Below, piece after piece: positions 7,847 through 15,436 of a DNA stretch of 64,000 nucleotides. Source of the stretch: Pseudonocardia sp. ICBG1293 (GTDB taxonomy: Bacteria; Actinomycetota; Actinomycetes; Mycobacteriales; Pseudonocardiaceae); NCBI RefSeq assembly GCF_020131355.1, contig NZ_JAHLEL010000054.1, positions 248,001-312,000 of the forward strand, read 5' to 3'. The notes below the pieces were generated by a model that worked only from the letters and a program-made list of their open reading frames with translations, had not been told where the DNA came from and did not search any database. The stretch's first letter is position 1. The number at the start of each line of letters is the position of its first letter. The translations under genes and the position numbers were made by a program.

Positions 7847-8693
7847 CCGTGCCCGGCAGCGCCGGTTCCGACCGGCGCTGCCGGGGCACCGCCACTGCGC
7901 CGACGGGCCTGTCGACGATCGGGACGCGGCCGGCGAACAGCAGGTAGCCACCGCAGGTGAGGGTGGCGAAGAGGCCGAGCTCGATCGCCGCGTGCAGCCC
8001 GTCGGACAACATCCCGATCATGCCGAGGTGCAGCCCGATCCCGGCGACGACGGCCACCGGCCGCAGCCGGGAGGACCACAGCCCGAACCCGACGAACAGC
8101 TCGGTGAGCACCGCGCCGAACGCCAGCGGGACCAGGACCACCGGGGTCAGCATCGCCGTCGGGACCAGGACCGAGTCCCAGGCCCAGGACGCCAGCCCGT
8201 TGCCGGACAGGAAGTCGGGGCGGATCTTCGAGATCGCGGCGAAGAAGTAGACGATGGTGATCTGCGCCCGCAGCGCCAGCACCGGCGCCGCCCACACCCG
8301 GTCCGCACCCCGGCCGCGCCACGACCGGACCGACCACGCCGCGTCGCAGTCGGCGAACGACAGCAGGACGGCGACGGTGAACAACAGATAGGTGTGGTTG
8401 GAGTAGTAGCCGGCCCCCCACACGAACCCCGCGGTGCACAGCCCGACCACCAGGACGGCGGCGCGCCCGTGCCAGCCCACGACGACGGCGAGCGCCGCCA
8501 GCCCCATCACCGCGCCGAGTGCGAGCCAGACCGCGGCGGGCACGACCGGACCCACCCCGAACAGCGGCCCGGCCGGGGTACCCAGCAGCGGGCTCGCGCC
8601 GAGCTCCAGCGCCTTCAGCCCGGCGACGAGCCCGACCAGGATCCGGTACCCGGCCAGCGGACGGGCGGGGAGCGAGCCGGGAGGTCTCAGCAC
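7833..8693 (-). CDS. HTTM-domain integral membrane protein
   Basis: A 286-residue polytopic membrane protein with about seven hydrophobic segments. YYSNHTYLLFTVAVLLSFAD and, later, ITIVYFFAAISKIRPDFLSG are hallmarks of the HTTM (horizontally transferred transmembrane) domain, which is related to vitamin-K-dependent gamma-carboxylase. Bacterial HTTM proteins are mostly uncharacterised; I do not claim carboxylase activity. The start overlaps the end of the upstream small gene by 7 nt, so the two are translationally coupled and probably form one unit. Confidence 0.8.
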   Translation of the reverse strand: MLRPPGSLPARPLAGYRILVGLVAGLKALELGASPLLGTPAGPLFGVGPVVPAAVWLALGAVMGLAALAVVVGWHGRAAVLVVGLCTAGFVWGAGYYSNHTYLLFTVAVLLSFADCDAAWSVRSWRGRGADRVWAAPVLALRAQITIVYFFAAISKIRPDFLSGNGLASWAWDSVLVPTAMLTPVVLVPLAFGAVLTELFVGFGLWSSRLRPVAVVAGIGLHLGMIGMLSDGLHAAIELGLFATLTCGGYLLFAGRVPIVDRPVGAVAVPRQRRSEPALPGTVTRR

Positions 8694-9025
8694 GGCTGCT
8701 CACTCTCCGCCAGACCGTCCCGGGTCCGGGAGACCGCGACCAGGTCCGGGGTCGCCGAGCACAGCAGGTCCGGCACCGTCGATCCGTAGTGGACGGTCCG
8801 TTGCGGCCACGGCAGGGTCGCGGTGTCGAGCGCGCGGCTCGCGCCCCCGGCCGTCCGGCCGGTGTAGGCGTACTCCGTCGACGAGGCGACGAACATGCTC
8901 CACGAGTAGCGGCGCGGTGGATCGGTGGTGATCAGGCCGACCGCGGGGATCGTGGCCTCGACGGCCACGACGCCGGCGAGCAACCATCCCGCAGCCCTGC
9001 GCGTGAGTGGCGACACACCGGTCAT
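8687..9025 (-). CDS. Small membrane-anchored partner of the HTTM protein
   Basis: 112 residues from the ATG at 9025; a TTG at 9037 would add four. One N-terminal transmembrane helix (RAAGWLLAGVVAVEATIPAVG, about residues 9-29) is followed by an extracytoplasmic domain with RRYSWSMFVASSTEYAYTG. Sequences with this RxSWxMF motif are often found beside or fused to HTTM domains. It overlaps the HTTM gene by 7 nt. The biochemical role is unknown. There is no clear Shine-Dalgarno sequence for either start. Confidence 0.65.
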   Translation of the reverse strand: MTGVSPLTRRAAGWLLAGVVAVEATIPAVGLITTDPPRRYSWSMFVASSTEYAYTGRTAGGASRALDTATLPWPQRTVHYGSTVPDLLCSATPDLVAVSRTRDGLAESEQPC

Positions 9026-9055
9026 GTCGCGCGACAACGGTCCGGTGTTAACCCG

Positions 9056-10199
9056 TCACTTCCCGTCGAGGGAGTAGATCCGGACCCAGTCGACCTCGTA
9101 GGTGGCCGGCTGCATGTTCCCGCCGAAGAAGTTGTCGAGCTGGATCGTCAGATGCCCGCTGGGCATGTCCTGGATGTTCTTGCGGCCGGACCGGGCCCCA
9201 CCGGAGAAGCTGAACCACTCCTTGCCGTCGATGAAGCCCTTCACGTGGTCGGGCGTCCACTCGATGGCGACGTTGTGCCACTCGCTCAGCGGGGCGCCGC
9301 AGTTCTTCTCCTTGGCGTACTCCTGCTGCACGGCGCCACGCCCGTGCGGGTAGTGGATGAACGCCTCGGCGCACTGCTCGCCGGGGGCACCGTTCTCCAG
9401 GAAGTCGTACTCGCCGTCCTGGGGCCAGCGGTCCGACTGCGGCCAGATGATGAGCAGCGGGTGGTACTGCCTGCCGTTGTCCGGGCCGGTGCCCTCGGAC
9501 CGGACCCTGGCCTCCCAACGGCCGTACTGCTGGTTGAACTTCGACGAGATCCACGCCGAGTCGCCGTTGCGCAGCCCCGTCTGGACGAGCTTGCCGTCCT
9601 GCACGGTGGACCGGCTCGCACAGCGTCCGCCGTTCCCCGCGTGACCGGGCCAGCACTCGCCCGCCTGGTTCCACTTCGCCGGGTCCGGGGGGGGGCCGGT
9701 GTAGTCGAACTCGTCCGAGGCCGGGAGCGGCGCGCCCCAGCCGTAGCGCTCGGCCGCGGTGGTGGCGCCGGGGCGGGGCCTGCTCTGGTCCGCCGGCCGC
9801 GCCGACGGGTCGGCGGGCCCGGCGGGCGTGACGGCGGCGGGATCGGCCGGCGTCTCGACGGGCTTCTCCACGGGAGCGACGGGTTTCTCCTCGGGGTCGG
9901 CGGGCTGCTCGGGTGCGGCAGGCTCCGCGGGTGCGGCGGGCTTCTCGGGATCGGCGGGGGCAGGCGCCGGCTCCGCCGGTGTCTCCCCAGTATCGCCCGG
10001 CTGCTGCGCGGGATCGGCCGGGCCGGCGGCAGGGGCCTCGGCGGGGCCGGCCGGTGTCGCCGGTCCGTCCGCGGGGCCGGCCGGTGTGGCCGGTCCGTCC
10101 GCGGGACCGGCCGGTGCCGCCGGTCCGTCCGCGGGACCGGCCGGTGTGGCCGGCTCGTCCGCGGCGCCGACCGGTGCGGCGGGCTCACCCCGGGGGGGG
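9056..10199 (-). pseudogene. Secreted GH16 glycoside hydrolase, catalytic 3' part (gene split by IS110)
   Basis: The C-terminal about 240 residues form a family 16 glycoside hydrolase (endo-beta-glucanase/laminarinase clan): PASDEFDYTGPPPDPAKWNQ starts the domain, DGEYDFLENG holds the ExDxxE nucleophile/acid-base pair, and MQPATYEVDWVRIYS ends it. Upstream in the same frame the sequence becomes an Ala/Pro/Gly/Asp-rich linker with repeated PAGPADGPA units as far as the G-run at 10192-10199, where the insertion element begins. The signal peptide is on the other side of the element (11665-12203). An internal ATG at 9871 could still give a cytosolic catalytic domain, but export would be lost. Confidence 0.75.
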
Positions 10200-10215
10200 T
10201 GTCTCTATGGGTTCG

Positions 10216-11448
10216 TCAAGCGGCGGCGAGTTCTGGATCGGGGTTGTTGACCGTGGGCGGGTTGTAGGGGCGGCGGTCGCGGAGCATGGCGTAGATGACG
10301 TCGGTGCGGCGTCGGGCGAGGCAGATCAGGGCGACGTTGTGTCGTTTGCCGGCGGCTCGTTTGCGGTCGTAGTAGGCGCGGCTGGCGGGGTCGGCCAGGG
10401 CGGCGAATGCGGACAGGAACAGCGCGGATTTCAGGGCGTGGTTGCCGCGCTGGGATCGGGTTTCGCCTTTGATCGAGGTGCCGGAGCGGCGGGTGACTGG
10501 GGCGAGGCCGGCGTAAGCGGCGAGGTGCCCGGCGGTGGGGAACCCGGAGCCGTCGCCGACGATGGTGAGGATCTTGATGGCGGTCCTGACCCCGAGTCCG
10601 GGCATCGAGGTCAGGACCGGTCCAAGAGGGTGGGCCTCCAGGCGGGCTTCGAGCTCGTCGGCGAGCTGGTCGCGTTCGGTGTGGACCTGGCGCAGCTGCC
10701 CGGCGACGCCGGTGATGACACGGGCGAACGCGGCCGTGCCGGGAACGGTCAGGCTCTGGGCGTCGAGCGAGGTCAGGATCTGGGCGGGAAGGGTGCGGGC
10801 CAGTCGAGGCGACCGGGCCCGCATCGTCTCGGCGATCCCGTCAGCGCCGAGCTCTCGCAGGGCTTGCGGGGTGGGCGCGGCCGCGAGCAGGTCGAGCACG
10901 CCACCGCGGTCCAGGCGTGGCCCGAGCAGGCGTTCCAGGGCGGGATGAACATGCAGCAGGGCGTCGCGCAGCCGGTTCGTCAGCCGGGTGCTCTGCCCAG
11001 CCAGGTCATCGTCGTAACCGGCGAGCACAGTGAGTTCGGCGAGGGTCTCGTCGTCGGTGCCGACCCGGCGCAGGGTGTGCGGCATCGTCCGGGCGGCCTC
11101 GGCGATCACGTGGGCGTCGCGGGCGTCGGTCTTGGCCTGCCCGGGATGCAGGTCGGCGATGCGGCGCATCGCCAGCCCGGGCAGGTAGGCCACCGTGATC
11201 CCCAGATCACGAGCGACGGCGATGGCCAGCGCTCCGATCGAGGCGGGCTGGTCGATGACCATCAGCACCGCGCCGTGCTCGGCCAGCCCGGACAGCACGG
11301 TGCGCAGCGCCGATTCGTCGTTGGGCAGGGCCTTGTCGTGCACCCGCTTCCCGTTGGTGTCGACCGCGCAGGCGTGGTGTTCGGACTTGCCCACGTCCAG
11401 GCCGCAGAACACCGCGAACCCGGTCGGGTGCTGGTCAGGATCGGGCAA
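10216..11448 (-). CDS. IS110-family DEDD recombinase (transposase)
   Basis: A 410-residue recombinase. The N-terminal RuvC-like domain begins FCGLDVGKSEHHACAVD (first Asp), continues with MVIDQPASIGAL and KTDARDAHVIAEAAR (the DxxD pair); the C-terminal Transposase_20 domain has LTSMPGLGVRTAIKILTIVG, HLAAYAGLAPVTRRSGTS (presumed catalytic Ser) and RGNHALKSALFLSAFAAL. A TTG at 11448 is the best start: AAGGGAG lies 6-7 nt upstream, and it leaves the preceding 216 nt free for the guide RNA. A frame open to 11523 is an extension without support. It appears intact and possibly active. Confidence 0.9.
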   Translation of the reverse strand: MPDPDQHPTGFAVFCGLDVGKSEHHACAVDTNGKRVHDKALPNDESALRTVLSGLAEHGAVLMVIDQPASIGALAIAVARDLGITVAYLPGLAMRRIADLHPGQAKTDARDAHVIAEAARTMPHTLRRVGTDDETLAELTVLAGYDDDLAGQSTRLTNRLRDALLHVHPALERLLGPRLDRGGVLDLLAAAPTPQALRELGADGIAETMRARSPRLARTLPAQILTSLDAQSLTVPGTAAFARVITGVAGQLRQVHTERDQLADELEARLEAHPLGPVLTSMPGLGVRTAIKILTIVGDGSGFPTAGHLAAYAGLAPVTRRSGTSIKGETRSQRGNHALKSALFLSAFAALADPASRAYYDRKRAAGKRHNVALICLARRRTDVIYAMLRDRRPYNPPTVNNPDPELAAA

Positions 11449-11664
11449 CCGCCGCTCCCTTCTCGTCGCGGCAGGCCGACCACGAGCACCCGCGCCGGCA
11501 GCCACGTTACGAGCAGACCACACGGGTCAGGTCTCTATCAGCGGTCGTTGGCGCCCTCCGGCCACGGCGACAACACCCCCCCAGATCATCGGGCGACAGG
11601 GGCAGTCAGTCATACCGCGGCCGGCGGCCTGCAAGCCCTCAGCGGGCTTGATCAAGAAGGTAAC
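11449..11664 (-). ncRNA. Candidate IS110 bridge RNA region
   Basis: This is the non-coding left end of the element, where IS110-group members encode the bridge RNA that directs their recombinase. Read on the minus strand, CAAGCCC and GGGCTTG form a perfect 7-bp hairpin (11632-11650), followed by a GGCC-rich stem and two possible loops. One loop carries ATAGAGAC (11531-11538), identical to the right-end sequence at 10201-10208; the other carries GGGGGGGTGT (11573-11582), identical to the plus strand across the left junction (10193-10202). Guide identity is inference from these matches; no fold was computed. Confidence 0.5.
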
Positions 11665-12203
11665 GGGGGGGCGGCCGGCGCCTCGTCGGCGGGGTCGACG
11701 GGCTCGTCGGCGGCGGTGCCGCCCGGTCCGGCCGGGACGTCCGGCGCGTCCCCGACGGCGGCGCCGGAGGCCGGCGCATCCGCAGCGGCGGTGCCGGAGG
11801 TCGGCGCACCCGCAACGGCGGTGCCGGCCGACGCGGCGGCGGCCGGTCGGGTGGGGACGGCGTCACCGGAGCCCTCGGTGCCGCGGGCGGGCTCCGCGCC
11901 CTCCCCTGCTCCCGCCGCGGCCGGAGCCACGTCGGAGCGCCCGGCCGCCTGCGACGACGACCGCAGAGCGGAGTCAGTCGGGAACACCGCGCCGCCCGAC
12001 GGGGTGGACGTCGGGCCGGCGAGCACGCTCGGTGCCTCCGGCGCCGCGGCCTGCGCCACGACGCCGGGCACCGTCGGTGCCGCAGCCGCGGGAGCGGCCG
12101 CACCGTCGGTGAGAGTCAGGACCCCTCCGGTGAACATGACAGCACTCACCGTCACCACCGCCGCCGCGCTCATCACCGTACGTCGTGCAAGTCCGCGCCT
12201 CAT
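11665..12203 (-). pseudogene. Signal peptide and linker of the GH16 hydrolase (5' part of the split gene)
   Basis: The minus-strand frame begins MRRGLARRTVMSAAAVVTVSAV, a basic n-region plus hydrophobic core ending near AAAPAAAAP, a Sec-type signal peptide. The rest is a low-complexity linker of Ala, Pro, Gly, Thr and Asp with ADAPASG/AGAPTSG-like units, the same style as the linker upstream of the GH16 domain beyond the insertion element. The frame runs into the element and stops at 11652-11654. Frames on the two sides can be joined if the guanine run is a multiple of three. Alternatively this is an independent secreted low-complexity protein, which I think less likely. Confidence 0.65.
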
Positions 12204-12959
12204 GCCTCGTTCCCGTCCCCGTCCGTGTCCGTCTTGTCCGATATCGGGAACGCTAGAAGCACCGCGTGCACACCAGCCACACCCGCCACCCGTCGGTGGA
12301 GTGAGGTCACCCCGCAGGAGGTCACCCGAACCGGCGGTGCGCCGTGACGGACGGGACCCGGGGGACGATCGGGATCCGCGGGACGGGCTGCCGTCCGCGG
12401 GTCACTCCTCGGAGGCATCGACCCAGGTCGGAGCCGCCCCGGAAAAGTGGTCCGGCCCGTCAGGGACGGCGCCGGCCGGGCCCCGGGAGCGGCCCCGGCG
12501 GGTCCGCACCGTGCGGTCGGCCGGACTCGATCCGGCGGCGACCGCGACGGGAGCGCGACGGGAGCGCGACCGGGACGGCCTCGGACGCGGTCCATCCGGT
12601 CCTGCCCGGCCGCCCGCACCCCGGACCACGCCGCGACGACCGTCCCGCCTCCCCGGACGACCGCCGGATCCACCCGGAGCCGAGACCACGGCCGGGAGGC
12701 GACCCGTGGATCTCGCCGCGATCCGGACCCATACTCGGTGCTGTGACGTGGACGCCCACCGCATCGGCCCGGCCGGCCCGTCGTGCCCCGCGGTCGTCGG
12801 CGTGCACCGGCCGGTCCGCCGCATCGGCTCCGGCAGCACCTGGTTCACGGGAACCACTGCGCCGCCGAGCTGCGGGGGCGGCACCGGCCCCGCGTCCGGG
12901 ACTGCCGCTGCCGTGGTCGCGGCCTCCTGCCCGACGCCGGCTCCCGACGTGTCCTCGCC
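12204..12959. other. Long stretch without a supported gene
   Basis: About 750 nt upstream of the GH16 signal peptide. Open frames in all directions are Arg/Pro/Gly-rich and look like shadows. The sequence holds an imperfect GGGAGCGCGAC repeat near 12549-12570. CATACT at 12729-12734 stands 7 nt before a GTG at 12742, so a short leaderless gene is possible, but its translation is low-complexity and I do not call it. Confidence 0.4.
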
Positions 12960-13262
12960 GTGAACGGCACGACGACGTGCCCGGCGTGCCGCGGCTTCGC
13001 GATCATGCACCGCAAGGGGGCCGGCGGAGACAGCCCTTTCCGGCTGAACTTCGTGCCGGTCGCTGTCGTGCGTGACCTCGGTCCCGTCGAGTGCGTGCCC
13101 TGCGGTGGACGGGGTGTGCTCACCGCCTCCCGCGCGCAGCAGGTCGGCCGGGACGTACGGCTGCGGGCGCTGCAACGCGTGACCGCGACCGCCATCCTGC
13201 CGCTCGCCGCCGTGTGGCTCCTGGAGTGGCCGTTCCTCGACAACGCCGGCGCCCACGGGTGA
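12960..13262 (+). CDS. Small zinc-ribbon-like protein
   Basis: 100 residues from a GTG. Two cysteine pairs, TTTCPACRGFAIMH near the N-terminus and VECVPCGGRGVLTA about 35 residues later, form a CxxC...CxxCxGxG pattern resembling a DnaJ-type zinc ribbon. The C-terminal part has one hydrophobic segment (VTATAILPLAAVWLLEWPF). The start is uncertain: the frame stays open to a GTG at 12783, which would add 59 residues. The stop overlaps the next small gene by GTGA. Function unknown; zinc binding is inferred from cysteine spacing. Confidence 0.55.
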   Translation: MNGTTTCPACRGFAIMHRKGAGGDSPFRLNFVPVAVVRDLGPVECVPCGGRGVLTASRAQQVGRDVRLRALQRVTATAILPLAAVWLLEWPFLDNAGAHG

Positions 13263-13393
13263 TCTACGGCGGGGCGGCCCTCGTCGGCCTGCTGGTGATC
13301 CTGTTCGCCGGCCTGCTGACCTGGAGCTTCACCGGATCGTCGATCCCGCATCTCGATCGACGGCCGCCCACCGGGGGACCGATGCTCTTCTGA
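13259..13393 (+). CDS. 44-residue single-pass membrane protein
   Basis: Starts at the GTG of a GTGA overlap with the preceding zinc-ribbon gene. Residues 2-24 (IYGGAALVGLLVILFAGLLTW) are one strong transmembrane helix; the tail is polar (PHLDRRPPTGGP). The overlap implies translational coupling and a joint role at the membrane with the upstream protein. No family is recognisable. Confidence 0.5.
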   Translation: MIYGGAALVGLLVILFAGLLTWSFTGSSIPHLDRRPPTGGPMLF

Positions 13394-13619
13394 CGACCGG
13401 TCCGACGGGCCACGCCGGCCCACCGATCCGGCCGGGCAGCGGGCCCGCACCACGGTCGCTCCGGACCCGTGCGGCGCGTACCGAGGAGTCACGGCCGTGG
13501 TTTCGGCCGGGTGCCCCTCTGGTCCGGTGGACCGGCCGGTGACGGTGAGCGCGGGTTTCCCGGCGGCACCGGTGCGGGCGCACGCCGGCACCCGGAACCG
13601 TGCCGTGGAGACTGTCGTC

Positions 13620-14804
13620 GTGGACGACGATCCGATCGCCCGGCTGGAGCGGCTCGCCGGGCCGGAGGGGACCGCGCTGCTGGAGCGGCTGGCCGTCGCC
13701 GACCGCAGCGGTGACGCCGCGCTGCGTCTGGGCACCGCACTGCGTCGCGAGCACGACGCCGAGCTGGTCGCCGACGCCATGGCCCAGGCCGGCCTGCGCG
13801 ACCGGGCCGCCCGGAAGTTCGCCAGGGCCCGGCAGATGTGGTTCACCCGCGACGGACTGGAGCAGGCCTCGTCCGAGGTGATCGCGCGGCACCGCGCCGC
13901 CCGCTTCGCCGGCCGCTCGGTCGTCGACCTGTGCTGCGGGATCGGCGGCGACCTGGTCTCGCTGGTCGCCGCCGGCCACGACGTCACCGGGGTCGACCTG
14001 GACCCGGTGCACCTGTGGATGGCCGCCCGCAACGCGGCCGTGCACGGCGGCCGGGCCCGGACCGTGCACGGCGACGTCCGCGACGCGGACCTGTCCGGTG
14101 CCGACGGCGTGTTCGTCGACCCGGCCCGGCGCAGCGGCGGCGGCCGGATGCGGACCGGCGAGTCCGAGCCCCCGCTGGAGTGGTGCGTCGAGCTGGTCGG
14201 CCGGGTCGGCGCCGTCGGGATCAAGGCGGCGCCGGGGATCGACCACGACACGGTCCCGCCGGGCTGGGAGATCGAGTTCCTCGCGCTCGGCCGGGAGCTG
14301 AAGGAGGCCTGCGCCTGGTCCCCGGCGGTGGCCGGAGCCCGCACGCGCGCCACCGTCGTCGACGACGAGGGTGTGCACGACCTGCACGGTGAGCCGGACC
14401 CGCCGGACGGGGACACCGGCATCGCCGTCGGGCAGCCGGGCGCGTGGCTGCTCGACCCGAACCCGGCGGTCACCCGGGCCGGGCTGGTCTCGGCGCTGGC
14501 CAGGGCCACCGGAACGGCCCGGATCGACCCGCGGATCGCGTTCCTGACCGGCAACGACGAACCCCCGGCCACCCCGTTCGCCCGGCCGCTGCGGGTGCTG
14601 GACTCCCGCCCGTGGGACCAGAAGCGGCTGCCCCGGCTGCTGCGCGAGCTCGATGTCGGCGCGGTCGACGTGCGGCGTCGTGGCCTGGCCGGCGACGTCG
14701 AGGCGATCGCCCGGAAGCTGCGCGGCCGTGGGTCACGGCACGCCACCGTCGTGATGACCCGGGTCGACGACCGGCCGTGGGGCCTGGTCTGCCTGGACCC
14801 CTAA
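13620..14804 (+). CDS. THUMP-like class I SAM-dependent methyltransferase
   Basis: A 394-residue protein. SAM-binding motif I is VVDLCCGIGGDLVSL (residues about 101-115), motif II GVDLDPVHLWMAARN; FVDPARRSGGGRM follows in the position of a catalytic DPPY-like motif, and the C-terminus (VMTRVDDRPWGLVCL) matches the THUMP-like domain common in actinobacterial putative RNA methyltransferases. I start at the GTG at 13620 because GGAG lies 9 nt upstream; the frame is open to 13497. The 3' end overlaps the VOC gene by 4 nt, convergent. The substrate is unknown, probably RNA. Confidence 0.75.
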   Translation: MDDDPIARLERLAGPEGTALLERLAVADRSGDAALRLGTALRREHDAELVADAMAQAGLRDRAARKFARARQMWFTRDGLEQASSEVIARHRAARFAGRSVVDLCCGIGGDLVSLVAAGHDVTGVDLDPVHLWMAARNAAVHGGRARTVHGDVRDADLSGADGVFVDPARRSGGGRMRTGESEPPLEWCVELVGRVGAVGIKAAPGIDHDTVPPGWEIEFLALGRELKEACAWSPAVAGARTRATVVDDEGVHDLHGEPDPPDGDTGIAVGQPGAWLLDPNPAVTRAGLVSALARATGTARIDPRIAFLTGNDEPPATPFARPLRVLDSRPWDQKRLPRLLRELDVGAVDVRRRGLAGDVEAIARKLRGRGSRHATVVMTRVDDRPWGLVCLDP

Positions 14805-15241
14805 CCGCGACCGGGGAAGTGGATGAACTCCAGCGCGATGCCGTCCGGGTCGCGGAACTCCAGCGTCGCGTAGCCGGTCGGGTCGGTCCGGTCGACGACG
14901 CCGCCGTGCGGCACCGTGAGCGTGTCCAGCCAGGCCGCCCAGGCGTCCAGGGTCTCCCGGTCGGCGACGCCGAACGCCAGGTGGTCGAGCGCCCCGCGGG
15001 GGCCCCCACCGTCCCCGTCGGCGGGTGCGTGCAGCTCGATCATCACCCCGGTCACGACGTCGAGGAGCAGCGCCGCCTTCTCCGACGAGCCGTCGGCGAG
15101 GTCGTGGTGGGGGAAGGTCATCGGCAGCCGTTGCAGGCCGAGGACGCGCTGGTACCAGAGCGCGCTGGACTCCACGTCGGTCACGGCGGCCGACACGTGG
15201 TGGAAGCCGGTGACCGCCGGTCGTTCGATGGCCGAGCCCAT
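14801..15241 (-). CDS. VOC-superfamily (glyoxalase/dioxygenase fold) protein
   Basis: 146 residues forming two betaalphabetabetabeta modules. Likely metal ligands: His in GFHHVSAAVTDVE, His in GALDHLAFGV, and Glu in IALEFIHFPG. Such proteins bind Fe, Mn, Zn or Ni and act as glyoxalases, dioxygenases or drug-binding proteins. The ATG at 15241 has AAGGA 6 nt upstream; longer upstream frames lack support. The gene stands alone, so the substrate cannot be assigned. Confidence 0.8.
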   Translation of the reverse strand: MGSAIERPAVTGFHHVSAAVTDVESSALWYQRVLGLQRLPMTFPHHDLADGSSEKAALLLDVVTGVMIELHAPADGDGGGPRGALDHLAFGVADRETLDAWAAWLDTLTVPHGGVVDRTDPTGYATLEFRDPDGIALEFIHFPGRG

Positions 15242-15423
15242 GGGCGTCCTTCTCGTCGCCGGCCACCCGCGGGGCGGCCGGTCCTCCCTCTCGTCGCGGA
15301 GCAGTACACCACCGGCGGACCTCCCGGGGGTGGACGGTGCCCGCGCGGTGATCGACAGTGCGCGCACCGGTAGGTCCGGCGCGGTCGGCGCACACCGCGT
15401 TGCCCGGCCCGGTCACGCGTGCC

Positions 15424-15429
15424 TACCGT
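15424..15429 (+). promoter_or_regulatory. -10 element of a leaderless promoter
   Basis: TACCGT stands exactly 7 nt before the GTG at 15437; there is no Shine-Dalgarno sequence between them. Confidence 0.5.
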
Positions 15430-15436
15430 CGGCGGC

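Larger units (their letters stand above)
10200..11664 (-). mobile_element. IS110-family insertion sequence
   Basis: An element of about 1.46 kb with a single DEDD recombinase, no terminal inverted repeats, a very short right end (about 16 nt after the stop) and a long non-coding left end (about 216 nt before the start); this is the IS110-group layout. Both borders fall in guanine runs (10192-10199 and 11665-11671), so the exact ends and any duplicated core cannot be fixed. Flanking open frames on both sides are Ala/Pro-rich linker of one secreted GH16 protein, showing that the insertion is recent enough for the two halves still to be readable. Confidence 0.85.

Noticed and set aside
11449..11523. 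Extended N-terminus of the IS110 recombinase starting at 11523
   Set aside because: The extra 25 residues (WSARNVAAGAGARG...) look like random high-GC translation, while the TTG at 11448 has a good ribosome-binding site and preserves the non-coding left end.
12742..13075. Leaderless plus-strand gene after CATACT at 12729
   Set aside because: The frame is almost purely Arg/Pro/Ala and conflicts with the cysteine-patterned frame from 12960.
12402..13256. 284-codon minus-strand frame in the region upstream of the GH16 gene
   Set aside because: Low-complexity Arg/Gly/Pro translation, no start signal, and it overlaps the better-supported zinc-ribbon gene.
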